Origin: Bdellovibrionales bacterium
Lineage (GTDB): Bacteria; Bdellovibrionota; Bdellovibrionia; Bdellovibrionales; JAMPXM01
Length of the DNA: 64,000 nt
Direction: 5' to 3'
NCBI GenBank assembly: GCA_016713885.1
Contig: JADJOF010000006.1
Coordinates: 293,079 to 357,078, forward strand
A program made the position numbers and the translations under genes. Below, piece by piece: positions 33,425 to 44,143 of the stretch. Under the pieces are notes generated by a model that was given only the letters and a program-made list of their open reading frames with translations, did not search any database and was not told the origin of the DNA. Positions within the stretch are counted from its first letter, which is position 1. Every line of letters starts with the position of its first letter.

Positions 33425-34557
33425 ATTTAGAGACAATTGATCGGGCGCCGATCGGTCCAGATGGACGACGTCGCCGTGTTTTGGTCGCCATGAGCGGCGG
33501 AGTCGACTCGTCTGTTGCAGCGGCCCTACTTGTTGAACAGGGCTACGATGTCGTGGGTCTTACCATGCAGGTTTGGGACTACACATCGTGCGATATCGAA
33601 GAGGGAAACGGCACATGTTGCTCGAGCACCGACGTCGATGATGCGCGCGCGGTTGCCGATCGCTTGGATTTCCCATTCTACGTTGCCAACTGCGAAGCGA
33701 CCTTTAAGGCAGCGGTGATTGATCCATTTATCAATGGATATCTCGAAGGAAAAACGCCGCTTCCGTGCGTGAATTGCAATACGTTTTTGAAGTTCGATCA
33801 CTTGATCACGCGTATGCGAGAGCTTGATTGTGACTTCTTGGCCACGGGGCACTACGCGAAGATCGAGCCTGGTCCAGATGGGCGATCGATGATCGTGACG
33901 TCGGATGATAGCTGGAAAGATCAAACCTATTTTCTCTTTACGATTGATCCTAAAGTTGTGCCGCGCTTGATGTTCCCGATTGTGCATCTCAATAAAGCCG
34001 AGGTCCGCGCGATTGCAGAGGATAAGGGACTCTTGATTGCACGAAAGAAAGATTCAACAGGAATCTGTTTTGTCGGCAACCAAGGCTATTCACAGTTTAT
34101 CGAAACACATGCCGACCGCTCGCGCTTTATTCGCGGGGTTGTGAAGATGTATCCGTCTGGCGAAGTGCTTTCGCGGCACGACGGCATTCATCATTTCACC
34201 TATGGCCAACGAAAGGGCCTTGGCGTGCAAACGCGCGGCTCAACCGAAAAGCCGCTCTTTGTGCTGCGTATCGATGCCAGTAGCGGCGACGTTTGGGTTG
34301 GCGATGAAGAGCACTTGTTCTCACGCTCTGTCAAAATCAAGGACACGCGTCTTTTAGGTTCTGTTGTCGAGGGCGAGCGGCTCAAAGTGAAGATTCGGTA
34401 CGCTCATAAGGGTGAGTACGGAGTGTTGAAATCGATTCCCGATCAGCCAGGTGAATTTGAAGTCGAGTTTGACGAGCCCGTACGTGCGGTGACGCCAGGC
34501 CAGGCTGCGGTGTTTTATCGCGAAGCACAGCTTGTCGGTGGAGGATGGATTCAGTGA
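33412..34557 (+). CDS. mnmA: tRNA-specific 2-thiouridylase MnmA
   Basis: Thiolates U34 of Lys, Glu and Gln tRNAs. The PP-loop is VLVAMSGGVDSSVAAALL. The catalytic Cys pair sits in PLPCVNCNTFLKFD and in KDSTGICFVGNQGYSQF; FLATGHYAKIE and DQTYFLFTID are also classic. At 381 residues it is of normal length and intact. The start overlaps nifS and the stop overlaps mtaB, so the three are likely co-translated. Sulfur most probably comes from the upstream desulfurase. Confidence 0.96.
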   Translation: MSHMNLETIDRAPIGPDGRRRRVLVAMSGGVDSSVAAALLVEQGYDVVGLTMQVWDYTSCDIEEGNGTCCSSTDVDDARAVADRLDFPFYVANCEATFKAAVIDPFINGYLEGKTPLPCVNCNTFLKFDHLITRMRELDCDFLATGHYAKIEPGPDGRSMIVTSDDSWKDQTYFLFTIDPKVVPRLMFPIVHLNKAEVRAIAEDKGLLIARKKDSTGICFVGNQGYSQFIETHADRSRFIRGVVKMYPSGEVLSRHDGIHHFTYGQRKGLGVQTRGSTEKPLFVLRIDASSGDVWVGDEEHLFSRSVKIKDTRLLGSVVEGERLKVKIRYAHKGEYGVLKSIPDQPGEFEVEFDEPVRAVTPGQAAVFYREAQLVGGGWIQ

Positions 34558-35864
34558 GTGAGAATCGGCCAAATCCCTATGAGTTCATCATGCACACCTG
34601 GGGTTGCAAGGTGAATACCTACGACACCGGTCTGCTTCAGAGTCGGCTTAAAAGTGCTGCAAGCGAAACGTCAGCGCCGCGTGTTCATGTTCTCAATACC
34701 TGTGCGGTGACCGAAGAGGCCTCGCGCGAAGCTGCGCGCGCGGTTCGCAAAATCAAGTCGCGTGAGCCGCTTGCCAAGATCGTTGTGACGGGTTGTGGAG
34801 CGCAGGTTGATGGTGGAATTTTTGATGCGCTCCCGGGCGCGGATTTGGTGATTGCCAATTCGCACAAAGGACAGATCGAAGAGCTTGTCGATCGTCTTTT
34901 TAAGGGAACACTGGAAGAAAAAGTTTTCCGTTCAAATATTTTTAGAAAAGACGATCTTGAGGAGGGTGGTGGCCTTGAGGCCGATCACACGCGGGCGTTT
35001 CTCAAAATTCAAGACGGCTGCAATAGCTTCTGCACCTACTGCGTGATTCCTTTTGCTCGAGGACGGTCGCGCAGTATTCCGATCGCTCGAATTGTCGCAC
35101 GTTTAAATGAGCTCATGAGTGCTGGTGCTCGCGAAGTCGTTCTGACCGGCGTTCACATTGGTGACTACGAGGATGGCGAAAAGCGTCTTGAGGACTTGGT
35201 CGAGACGGTTTTGAGGGCAACGTCGATTCCTCGAATCAGACTTTCGAGCCTTGAGCCTGTTGAGTTGACCGACCGTCTCTTGGCTTTGTTTGAAAACTCC
35301 CGTCTTTGCCCGCACTTTCACATGTCGATTCAAAGTGCCTCGACGGCGACTCTTGAGCGCATGCGCCGTCAATACACAGCACAGGATGTGGAGAGTGCAC
35401 TGCTTAAAATTAAGCGTGTGCTGCCAAATGCGTTTGTCGGAATGGATGTGATCGTTGGCTTTCCGGGCGAGACCGACGATGAGTTTCAGGAGACTTACGA
35501 GCGACTGGCTCGACTTCCGTGGACGCGGATTCATGTTTTCCCCTATAGCGAACGCCCCGGTACAAAGGCCCTCAAGCTTGAAGGGTCGGTTCGTCCAGAG
35601 GAGCGTGTTCGCCGTGCTCAGTTTTTAAGAAGTCTTTCGACTGATCGTTTTGAACAGACGGGGCGGTCTTTGATTGGAGAAAGGCTGAGGGTCATGGGGC
35701 TTCGCGGTGGTCGCGGACTTTCTGACAACTATTGGCCGGTTGAGTTCGAATCTGAGCTCGCGCCGGGGCAGTTCTCGGAGTTTACCGTGACTGAATTTTG
35801 CAAACCGACAAATGGTCGGATGGACGGCTGGCTGAAGGGCCATGCTGTGGATGTGCCATGTTGA
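34545..35864 (+). CDS. mtaB: tRNA (t6A37) methylthiotransferase MtaB
   Basis: Radical SAM methylthiotransferase converting t6A37 to ms2t6A37. It has the N-terminal cluster-binding half (MHTWGCKVNTYDTGLL with Cys, VLNTCAVTEEASREAAR, VVTGCGAQVDGG). The radical SAM motif follows as IQDGCNSFCTYCVIPFARG (CxxxCxxC). Next come VVLTGVHIGDYEDG, where HIG(D) marks the MtaB rather than MiaB branch, and PHFHMSIQSAS. The C-terminal TRAM-like part (IGERLRVMG) is present. It is 439 residues and intact. It works on the same t6A nucleotide whose synthesis needs TsaE, also encoded in this window. Confidence 0.93.
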   Translation: MDSVSENRPNPYEFIMHTWGCKVNTYDTGLLQSRLKSAASETSAPRVHVLNTCAVTEEASREAARAVRKIKSREPLAKIVVTGCGAQVDGGIFDALPGADLVIANSHKGQIEELVDRLFKGTLEEKVFRSNIFRKDDLEEGGGLEADHTRAFLKIQDGCNSFCTYCVIPFARGRSRSIPIARIVARLNELMSAGAREVVLTGVHIGDYEDGEKRLEDLVETVLRATSIPRIRLSSLEPVELTDRLLALFENSRLCPHFHMSIQSASTATLERMRRQYTAQDVESALLKIKRVLPNAFVGMDVIVGFPGETDDEFQETYERLARLPWTRIHVFPYSERPGTKALKLEGSVRPEERVRRAQFLRSLSTDRFEQTGRSLIGERLRVMGLRGGRGLSDNYWPVEFESELAPGQFSEFTVTEFCKPTNGRMDGWLKGHAVDVPC

Positions 35865-36592
35865 AACTTGATGAACTTCACATTTTCTCTCGGCCCGATC
35901 TTTTGGAGCTGGCACTCACGCATCGGTCTTTCGCGAACGAACAGGGTGGAGATACGGCCGCTCACAACGAGCGCTTGGAGTTTTTAGGGGATTCGGTTCT
36001 AGGGGCGGTGCTTTCGGCCAAACTGATGGCGGAGTTTCCGAATGAAAACGAGGGCGCACTCTCAAAACGTCGCGCGAGCCTCGTGAATGAAGAGCGTCTG
36101 GCGCAGATCGCGACGTCCGTGGGTATGGCCGATCGTCTTCGTTTGGGTAAAGGTGAGCTTAAAACTGGAGGAGCTTCAAAGCCCAGGATTTTGGCCTGTG
36201 GACTTGAGGCGTATATTGGCGCGGTCTTTCTGGACGGCGGATTCAATGCGGCGAAGACAATCATCGAAACGCTGTTTATCGATGAGATGGGGCGTCTTCG
36301 CGAGTCGGGTTTGGATTATGAACGGGACTTTAAGACACGGCTTCAAGAGTACGCTCACGGTCAGCATCAACTGACGCCGAGCTACGTTCTTGTCGACGAG
36401 TTTGGCCCCGCCCACGCTCGGTGTTTCAAAGTGGTCGTCCGTTTCGGAGATCAGGACGTTGCGATTGGCGAAGGCCGAAGTAAGAAGGCGGCCGAGCAAG
36501 AGGCGGCTCGCGCCGCAATTGAAAGTATAAAAATGAAACTGACAGAATCTGCCGCAATAGCGGTTGAGAAAGAAGCTGAGGAAACGAAATGA
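35858..36592 (+). CDS. rnc: Ribonuclease III
   Basis: Double-strand RNA endonuclease for rRNA and mRNA processing. The signature NERLEFLGDSVLGAVLSAKL holds the catalytic Glu and Asp, and the second acidic pair is in ACGLEAYIGAVFLDGG. The C-terminal dsRNA-binding domain runs from DFKTRLQEYAHG to GEGRSKKAAEQEAARAAIE. A short acidic tail ends the protein at 244 residues. The start ATG 35858 overlaps the mtaB stop by 7 bp, and the stop overlaps era. rnc-era is a widely conserved order. Confidence 0.96.
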   Translation: MLKLDELHIFSRPDLLELALTHRSFANEQGGDTAAHNERLEFLGDSVLGAVLSAKLMAEFPNENEGALSKRRASLVNEERLAQIATSVGMADRLRLGKGELKTGGASKPRILACGLEAYIGAVFLDGGFNAAKTIIETLFIDEMGRLRESGLDYERDFKTRLQEYAHGQHQLTPSYVLVDEFGPAHARCFKVVVRFGDQDVAIGEGRSKKAAEQEAARAAIESIKMKLTESAAIAVEKEAEETK

Positions 36593-37491
36593 TTTATCGC
36601 GCTGGATTTGTTGCGCTCTTGGGTGAGCCCAACGCCGGAAAAAGTACTCTCCTCAATGCTCTGTTGGGTGAAAAAGTGTCGATCGTTTCTGATCGTCCAC
36701 AGACAACTCGCCAACGCGTTCACGGCATCTTCTCGATTCCACAGGGACAGATTGTTTTTGTCGATGCCCCGGGAACATTGAAGTCGACATCGGGAATTAA
36801 CACCTTCTTGCAGGAAGAGGTTGAGTCGGTTTTGCACTCCGCCGATGCGGTGGTCGTGGTCTTGGAGCCGGAGACTTCAAAAGAATCTGTCACACGGCTT
36901 TTGGATCGCGCCAAGGCTTCAAAACGACCTTTCGTTGTGATTGTAACGAAGGGAGACTTACTTCGTGGCGATCAGGCGCCCAAGGCGGTTGAGACTTTGA
37001 TCGATAGCGGTCTTCCGTTTGTCGTGCTGTCGCCACTCAAGCGCGTTGAAGAAACGCGCCAAGAGATCGTCGATAAAGTTCTGCCGCTACTGCCTGAGAG
37101 TGAGCAGCCGCTCTTTGATGAAGAGATGCTGACGACGGAGCCCATGCGTAAGATCGCCGCCGAGTTTGTTCGCGAGGCGTGTTTTAAGAACATCAAAGAT
37201 GAAGTTCCCTATGGCTTGGCCGTGCGCGTTTCAAAATACGAAGAGCCGTACGGCGATAAGCCGGTTACAAAAATCTATTGCGATATCATCGTCGAGCGAT
37301 CGACCCACAAGGGAATTGTGATTGGCGCCAAGGGCCAGATGATCAAAGCCATCGGAATGGAAGCGCGTAAAGCGCTTGAAACTTTGATTGGTGGACAGGT
37401 CTTCTTGGATCTTCACGTCGACGTGCGCGAGGGTTGGACATCGAATAAGCGTCTGATGAAGGAACTGGGTTATGTCGTCGTCAAAGAGTGA
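36589..37491 (+). CDS. era: GTPase Era
   Basis: Ribosome-assembly GTPase acting on the 3' end of 16S rRNA. G motifs visible: G1 GEPNAGKSTL, G2 PQTTRQRVHGI, G3 VDAPGT, G4 VIVTKGDLL (TKGD in place of the usual NKxD), G5 in FVVLSPLKRVEET. The C-terminal KH domain is clear in HKGIVIGAKGQMIKAIGMEARK and VFLDLHVDVREGW. At 300 residues it is intact. The gene overlaps rnc at its start and der at its end. Two features are unusual: G3 reads DAPGT rather than DTPG, and G4 reads TKGD. Confidence 0.96.
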   Translation: MIYRAGFVALLGEPNAGKSTLLNALLGEKVSIVSDRPQTTRQRVHGIFSIPQGQIVFVDAPGTLKSTSGINTFLQEEVESVLHSADAVVVVLEPETSKESVTRLLDRAKASKRPFVVIVTKGDLLRGDQAPKAVETLIDSGLPFVVLSPLKRVEETRQEIVDKVLPLLPESEQPLFDEEMLTTEPMRKIAAEFVREACFKNIKDEVPYGLAVRVSKYEEPYGDKPVTKIYCDIIVERSTHKGIVIGAKGQMIKAIGMEARKALETLIGGQVFLDLHVDVREGWTSNKRLMKELGYVVVKE

Positions 37492-38838
37492 GTCGCTTTT
37501 TAAAGCCTATCGTCCGGTTTCTCGTGTGGCCATTATCGGCCGTCCCAACGTTGGTAAGTCGACGCTGTTTAACTTTTTGACCGAGTCGCGCAAGGCCGTG
37601 GTGAAGAATCAGCCGGGCGTTACGCGCGATATTCTCATTGAGCCCGCTGAGATTTGGGGAAACAAGTTTGATGTGATCGACACCGGTGGCTTAACGGAGT
37701 CGCCCGATCTCTTTTCGCAGTTGATTCGCGAGCAGGTGATCGACTTTCTTTCGTCTGTGGATCATTTGATCGTTGTGATGGATGGTCGCGCCGGTCTTTG
37801 TGCTGAAGACCGCGATATTATTCGTATCGCCAACGAGACCGGAAAGCCGTTCCTGCTTGTTGTGAACAAGATCGATCGCAGTCACGATCTGGAACTTGCG
37901 AAAGCGGAGTTCTATGAGTTTGGCGTTGATATTGCGGTCACAAGTTTCGAGGCACAGCTGGGCCTTGATGTGGTGCTTGAGTGGATCGTGAGCCAAGTGA
38001 AGCAGACCGAGAACACGATTCGCGAGGGACTTAAGCTTGCGATGGTTGGAAAGCCCAACGTCGGTAAGAGTTCGCTCTGTAACCGGCTGCTCGGTGAGAA
38101 GCGGCTTTTGGTCTCGGCCCGGGCCGGGACCACGGTTGACGCTGTCGACACAGAGCTTGTTTACAACGATCGAAAGTTTATTTTAATCGATACGGCGGGT
38201 TTAAGGCGGTCATCAAAGCGCGATGAGGATATTGAAATTATCGCGGCCTTTAAGACCCAAGACTCCATTCGCCGAGCGGATCTTGTTCTTTTAGTGATCG
38301 ATGGGACCGAGGGGCCGACGGAGCAGGACGCAAAGATCATGGCGGCCTGCTTGGATGCGCATAAGGCGGTGGTTGTCGTTGCCAATAAGTCCGATCTTGG
38401 AGAGCGCGAAGTTCCGCAGTACCGGAGTTGGTTTCAGCAGAAAATTAAAGAAGAGTTTCACTTCTTCCCTGAAGTGCCGGTGGTGTTCGTGTCGGCGCTT
38501 ACGGGTCGTGGGCTTGAGCCGCTATTTGATGAAATTCTCTCGATGGAAGAGAAGCTCTCGATTCGAATCCCAACGGGTGAGTTGAATGACTTCTTCACCA
38601 ATGTGATTCGTCAGGCGCCGGCTCCGGTGTGGAATACTCACAACGTGAAGTTCTACTATCTCACGCAGACCCACCAGCGCCCACCGGCGTTTATCGCTTT
38701 GCCAACTACCCCGATGGCGTGAATCACAGCTATCGCCGTTTTTTGGCGAAACGCATCCAGGATCAATGGGGCCTGCACGGCGTTCCAATTCGGATCTTCT
38801 GTATGGGAACTGGTCGTCGGAAGGCGGATGAGTCGTGA
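37472..38838 (+). CDS. der: Double GTPase Der, frameshifted near the C-terminus
   Basis: 50S assembly GTPase with two G domains and a KH-like domain. G1-1 is IIGRPNVGKSTLFN, G1-2 MVGKPNVGKSSLCN, and the two G3 are IDTGG and IDTAGLRR, with VNKID and ANKSD. A base is missing near 38695-38698, where ATCGCTTT should have one more base. The other frame then gives FANYPDGVNHSYRRFLAKRI and the usual basic tail GTGRRKADES. The restored length is about 455 residues. It starts within the last codons of era and its stop overlaps the GTG of the transporter gene. Confidence 0.94.
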
Positions 38839-40257
38839 GCGTTCGGCGGGAGACCCACTGGGGAACTCGCTTTGGTTTTTACCTTGCAGCCGTTGGCTCG
38901 GCGCTGGGGTTGGGCAATCTTTGGCGCTTTCCGTTTGTGACGCTTGAGAATGGCGGCGGCGCCTTCGTTTTTCTCTATGTCGTTTTCGTGCTCATTGTGG
39001 GCCTGCCGATTCTGATCGGCGAGCTCATGCTCGGAAAGATCACGCGTCGTGGATCGCTCGCGGCTTTTCGCAGGCTTTCGTCTGATGATGAGATCGGAAC
39101 TGGTGCCGGAACTTCGTTTGGTGCGGGACAGCTCGCGGCGGTGGCGTGTCTTTTGATCGTCTCCTATTACGCTGTTGTCAGCGGTTGGGTCTTGCACTTC
39201 CTCATGCAGTTCATCTTCGATCTGTTCGGCAATTTGTTTGCCCATGCGTATTGGGTAATGGTCTTGAAACGTTCTCGCTTCTGGCCAGAACGTCAACGCC
39301 AGTCTGGGGTGGCTCAAGGACAACGGTGTTTTGCAGCTGGCCTTGGCGAGTGTGCACATTGTGATCTCTCTGGTCATCGTCGTGAAGGGTGTTCAAGAGG
39401 GAATCGAGAAGTGGGTTGGCTACATCATGCCAGTGTTCGTGGTGCTTTTGGGTGTGTTGGTGGTCAAGTCGATGGCGTCGGGCGAAGCGGTCGAGGGTTT
39501 GCGCTTTCAGTTCTATCCTGACTTTTCGCGGTTGACGCTGGCGTCGCCACTGCACGCGCTAGGGCACGTGTTCTTTTCGCTTTCTATTGGACTTGGAACG
39601 ATGGTGGCGTTTGGCTCGTACCTGAAGCCAGAGACGCATATTCCAAGTGCTGGAGTGCGCGTTGCGGCTTTGGATACCGTGATTTCATTGTTCGCGGGGC
39701 TTCTTATTTTTCCGACGATCTTTGGAGGCAGCGGTGCCGCGCCCGGGCCGGAGCTCCTGTTCTACACGCTTCCAAAGCTTTTGCAGGGAATCGAGTGGGG
39801 CTGGCTTTTTGGCGTCGCATTTTTCGTCTGTCTTTACTTGGGAGCGCTCGGCGCATCGATCGGTCTGCTTGAGGCCCTGGTTAGCAATGTCTCCGAAATG
39901 CTTCGCCTCAGTCGTAGCGCGCGACGTTGGTGGTGGGGATCGTATCAGTTCTTGGTGCGATAGGTCCGGCGCTTTCGTCTTCAGTATTTCGAAACGTCCG
40001 GGTGGCGGGGTTATTCGCTTTTTGGATTTTGGGATGCCATTGTCGTCAACGGCTTGATGCCGGTCGGTGTTTTGATGTTTTGCCTCGCAGTATCGCGAAG
40101 GATCAAGGCCGAGAAGATGATTGCAGAGTTCGTCAACGATGATTCGCTTGTCACCCAGAAGCTCTATTCGCACTGGAGAATGGTCGTGACGGTCGTCATC
40201 CCGGCGCTGATCGTCGTTTGTCTTGCGCTTGCGCTGATTGGTTTTTTTCTACATTAG
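38835..40257 (+). CDS. Neurotransmitter:sodium symporter (SNF) family transporter, about five frameshifts
   Basis: LeuT-fold sodium-dependent transporter, probably for an amino acid. TM1 carries the hallmark FYLAAVGSALGLGNLWRFPF with the unwound sodium/substrate region, followed by NGGGAFVFLYVVFVLIVGLP. TM6 is seen in GHVFFSLSIGLGTMVAFGSYL. Frame changes are inferred near 39248-39252, 39288-39292, 39915-39922, 40016-40020 and 40024-40027. Pieces between them (ETFSLLA, NVNASLGWLKDNGVLQ, GIVSVLGAIGPALSSS, WDAIVVNGLMPVGVLM) fit the family in order. The GTG start overlaps the der stop. It could in principle be a decaying gene, but similar breaks in essential neighbours argue for sequence error. 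Confidence 0.85.
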
Positions 40258-40307
40258 GACAGCAGACGACCAATGCGCTGTCGCTTCGGTCGTTTGCTTG
40301 ATCTTGC

Positions 40308-40915
40308 TCAAAGATAAACATTGAATTGAAGAGCAGCGTGCTCCAAGTGCTGGCGCTGGCGTCACCGTCCCCGATGTCGCGATAGATCGTAAGCTGTGGT
40401 CCAAAAGAAACAGAAGGCGTAGCGAAATATCCAGCCCCGAGTCTGGCCACTCCTGTCCAATATGAGGAGTTTCTGTCGTACTCAGAGCTGCTGTTTGAGT
40501 AGCGAATGGCAAGACCTGTCGACGCAGCCCATTGGCCTTGATTCCAGAAGTAGTACGTCGCACTTGGGCCGATTCCGTAAGACTTGTAGTTTTCGCTGAG
40601 CGTGGAGGTCAGCGTTCCTCCGACGGAAACTCGATCCGCGATGAAGTACTCGGCCGACGGATTGAGATAAACAGTTGATCCGCCCAATGTGGAATAGCTT
40701 GCGCCGAGATCGCCTCCGACGGCGACGTTGCCTTTGCGAATATTGGCCGGCGCAATTTCGCTTGAAGTCATCGTCGGCAATTCGGACTTCTCGGTGCCAG
40801 AGGCGGCGACTTCTGGCGATTCAAATGTCGTTTCGATGGCCATCGCATTGATCCCTGCGCCCAAACTTGCCACAAGGATAAGAACTGCCAGAGTGTTGGA
40901 TGCAATATTTTGCAT
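40308..40915 (-). CDS. Outer-membrane beta-barrel protein (stop inferred)
   Basis: A signal peptide (MQNIASNTLAVLILVASLGAGINAMA) is followed by a short linker and alternating beta strands (NVAVGGDLGASYS, RVSVGGTLTSTL, IGPSATYYFWN, GVARLGAGYFATPSVSFGPQL). This is an eight-strand-like barrel of the OmpW/OprF-like size class. The open frame actually continues to 40196 with a non-barrel tail overlapping the symporter gene. One extra T near 40311-40313 would instead end the protein at MFIF, the aromatic C-terminus required for barrel assembly, with a stop at 40308. I prefer that reading. The export and barrel call is firmer than the exact end. Confidence 0.6.
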
Positions 40916-41045
40916 GAGATCTCCTGATTTGAATTAAGGACTGGGTGACTGTTGTACCGGTCGGGAATCTCTAGCGTCAAGATCGCGGATACCAAATGAA
41001 AAGAAGGACAGGGCCATGCTGTTTCGAAGGCGGAACACTTTCGGC

Positions 41046-44000
41046 TTATTTTCCGGCGGGAACGCGGGCCTTCCAGAGGCTCTGCAGATTTTTTCCTGAA
41101 TGCAGGGCTTGGTTGGCATAGAACAGACGTTCTTGAATCCAGGTGTCGTTGCCTAAGATGTCCGACGCTTTCGAAAGATAGTTTTGAGCGGCGATCAGCG
41201 AAGTGTAGTCGCCATTGAGGGCCTTCTCGAAGGCGGCATGGCCGACGATGCGATAGGCGGTGCCATCGCGTGGCGAATAGCGAATGGCCTCGAGCGCCAA
41301 GCGCTCGGCCTGCTCGAGATTTTTTGGATTGGTTGTAGGTGGGCCGGCTGGGGATGAGCCGGCATAGTAAAGGCCAAGGGCCTTGCTGATCAGCGCTTTG
41401 GCGAGCAGATTCTCTGCAAGCGGAAGTGGTGTGATGGCGAGGGCGCTCTTGCATTGAGTGATGGCTTTATCCCAATTTTTCAATTGAAAGAGCTGTTGTG
41501 CGAAGTTGTATTTCAGCCATGGATTTTGCGGTTCGAGGCGAATGGCGTGCTCGACGAGCTTTTCAAATTGCGCGACATTTTTTTGTGCCAGCTTAATTCC
41601 GGCTAAGATCTGGTAGGCCTTTGCTTTCCATGTGACGGGTCCATCGCTGGTGACGGCTGTCTCGAGCGTTGTTTCGGCAAGAACGGTTTTTCCGAGTTTA
41701 TCGTAAAGCATGCCGAGGTAGACTTGATCTTGTAGCTGTGCGGGTTCAAGCGTCGTCGCATTTTTGATCGCGACGAAGGCCTCTTTGTAGCGTTCGGTGG
41801 CGAAGAGGAGCAGGAAGTGAAGGCGGTGAAGCTCTGCATTTTTTTCGAGAGGTTTGGCGATATCGGTCAAAATTTTAGCTGCTTCAGCGACGTGTTCGGG
41901 AAGATATGATCCGTCTTCGAGTTGGCCGAGTTGCAAGAGGGACTTTGCATACTCCAAGAGAATGCGATGGTTGGGCGCGGGATCTTTTGCCGTTTGACGA
42001 AGAACAGAGCGCAGTCCGAGCCAAATTTTCGATTGAACGGCTTGGCTGAGGCGAGAAGGGCTGAGTTCAGCGAGAGTGCGAATCTCAGAAAGACTGAGGT
42101 TAGTAGGAGCTTTGCTGAGAATGCGGCTAGGCCTTTCACCAAGGCCCCATTTTGGATCGAGGTAGTTGGGTCGAGGGCCAAAGGCCACGGCGGTACGACC
42201 AAGGCAGCTGGTGTAGGAGACGAGTTCCTTTTTAAACGATTCACTGTTCATCTCGGCTGGCGTTATTCGTCCGGTCTTAAAACGGATATTGTCTTTGATG
42301 ATCGCGGACTGAGGTGCTGCGACGGTCTCGCGCACAATGGAGGCGAAGCGGTTCAATGACAGGCAGCTTGAAGGTGCCTCGTCAGAAACGGGTGCGCCGC
42401 GAATGATGGTATCGATATCGACAGAGAGATTGCGAATGAGGCCCACGTCGCTCACGCGATCGGGAGTTGCGAAGAGTGGACTTGAAAGTAGGCCCGGAAC
42501 GGGGAATGTGACGTAGCGAAGTTGGCCGGCCGGTTTTATGGCGGATTCTTGAAATGAGCTGAAGGAGATTTCCATGCGGGCGCCGGCGGTGTCGGCGTTG
42601 GTGACGCGGACAACGGGCTGCGAGGTGGCTTGAAGGCCGATTCCAAAAAGTTGGCGCAAGTACGGTTCGGTGCGGCTCGAGCCCGCGGTGTAGTAGAGCT
42701 GTTTCAGCTCGGCTGCGAGTGGACCGGTGATGGTGACGGTACCCTGGATACTGGTCGAGAGATCGGAGCGTGGCTCCAGCTGCTGCTGAATTTTGACGGT
42801 CGATGGAGCTGGATCGTTGAGCGGGAGATATTCGAGTTCGGCGGTGTTGGTGATGAGCGGCAGCGCCCAGCTTCCGCCGACACTTGTCAGATAGCCATCG
42901 GCGAATGAGACAGAGAGTGACGGATCGAAATAGCGTGGTCGCTCCGAACCCCAACGGACGAGGACGTGATTGAAAATTTGAAGCCCCGGTGCGCTGGGTT
43001 TTTCTTCGATGATCAGGCGTTCGGTTTGTGGTTCGCGCCAAGCGAGTGCGGGATGCGCGGGGATCCCCATGGCGCGCAGGATCGCGACGGTGACCATCGC
43101 AAACTCTTTGGGATCGGCCGATCGCCGTTTGACAATTTCTTGAAGAGAAGTGACGCCAAGGCCGTTGTCGTCAGGAGACCAGTCGCTTCGGCGCGAGATG
43201 AGTCCGCGGGTTTTCTCAAGAGCGGAATTGATTCGATCTTCAAGGCGGCCCACCGATGACTCGGTGGCTATTTTTTTAAGCTCGGGAGGAAGCGGCGCTT
43301 TGAGTTGTTTTTCGAAAGTGGCACTGAGTGGTGCGGCAATTGAACTCCAGTTTTTCTGGTTGGAGATCTGGACGCGAGGAATGAGTTCGGTGGTTGAGAG
43401 ACCGCCGAGTTCACCGTCGAATCGGCGGTACACCGGAGTTTTTAGCCCGAACTCCCAGCGCAGGCGACTTCCATCTTTGGAGCGCCCTTCTTTGAATTCG
43501 AGGAGGCGTGTGGCGGCCTTTGAAATGTCAAATGTCAGAGGGGTGTGGGACTCCACACTGATATTGCTTTTCAGTTCGGGGTACTCTTGGCCCCAAACAA
43601 AGGCCATTGAGAACAGATCTCCGACACGGTTTCTGTTGTTAAAAACTTCATATTCAATTCGCAGGCTTGCTCCAAGAGCGGCGTCGCCGAAGTCGATCTC
43701 GATGGCTTTTTGCGAAGCAAAGGGCCGAGTGCTTTTTCGCTCAATCTGTCGGCTTTTGAACTGCGTGTTGGGTATCACGCGCGTCGCGGTGCCCTCGGTG
43801 ATTTCGGCAGACACGATATGAGTTTCGTCGAGATCTTCGCGATCAGGCATGCGAAACGGTGCGACGAGGGTGCGACCGCTCTCCGAATTGACTTTGACCT
43901 CGAGGAAGCCGCGAAGTGACCACGTTCCGTTTTGCGCGACAGAGATCGTTTGTTCGTTTCTGACAATATGAAGTGGGGCCTGTTCGGGGCTCGCCCAGCG

Positions 44001-44077
44001 GGCGTGGCCAAGCTCCGGCGTCATCGCGATCGCCGCAAAAGAGTTAAAATAAGGATTCGTGCGAGAGTCCCCACCAC
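41046..44077 (-). CDS. DUF3857/transglutaminase-like protein with C-terminal TPR repeats
   Basis: About 1010 residues. After a signal peptide comes a DUF3857 domain (GRTLVAPFRMPDREDLDETH, SLRIEYEV), then a transglutaminase-like region (DPKEFAMVTVAILRAMGIPAHPALAW, FNHVLVRWGSERPRYFDPSL) in which the expected catalytic Cys is not obvious. The C-terminal 300 residues are TPR-type helices (KAKAYQILAGIKLAQKNVAQ). The real start is most likely GTG 44077, which has a perfect AAGGAGG before it. Restoring one T near 44036-44040 gives the signal peptide VGTLARILILTLFAAIA. A role at the periplasmic face is likely; the substrate is unknown. Confidence 0.75.
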
Positions 44078-44143
44078 GCCTCCTTATCGGAAGCATGAGC
44101 GGCGGTTGAAGGTCGACAAATGTCGGGTCGAGGCGAGTCGGCT

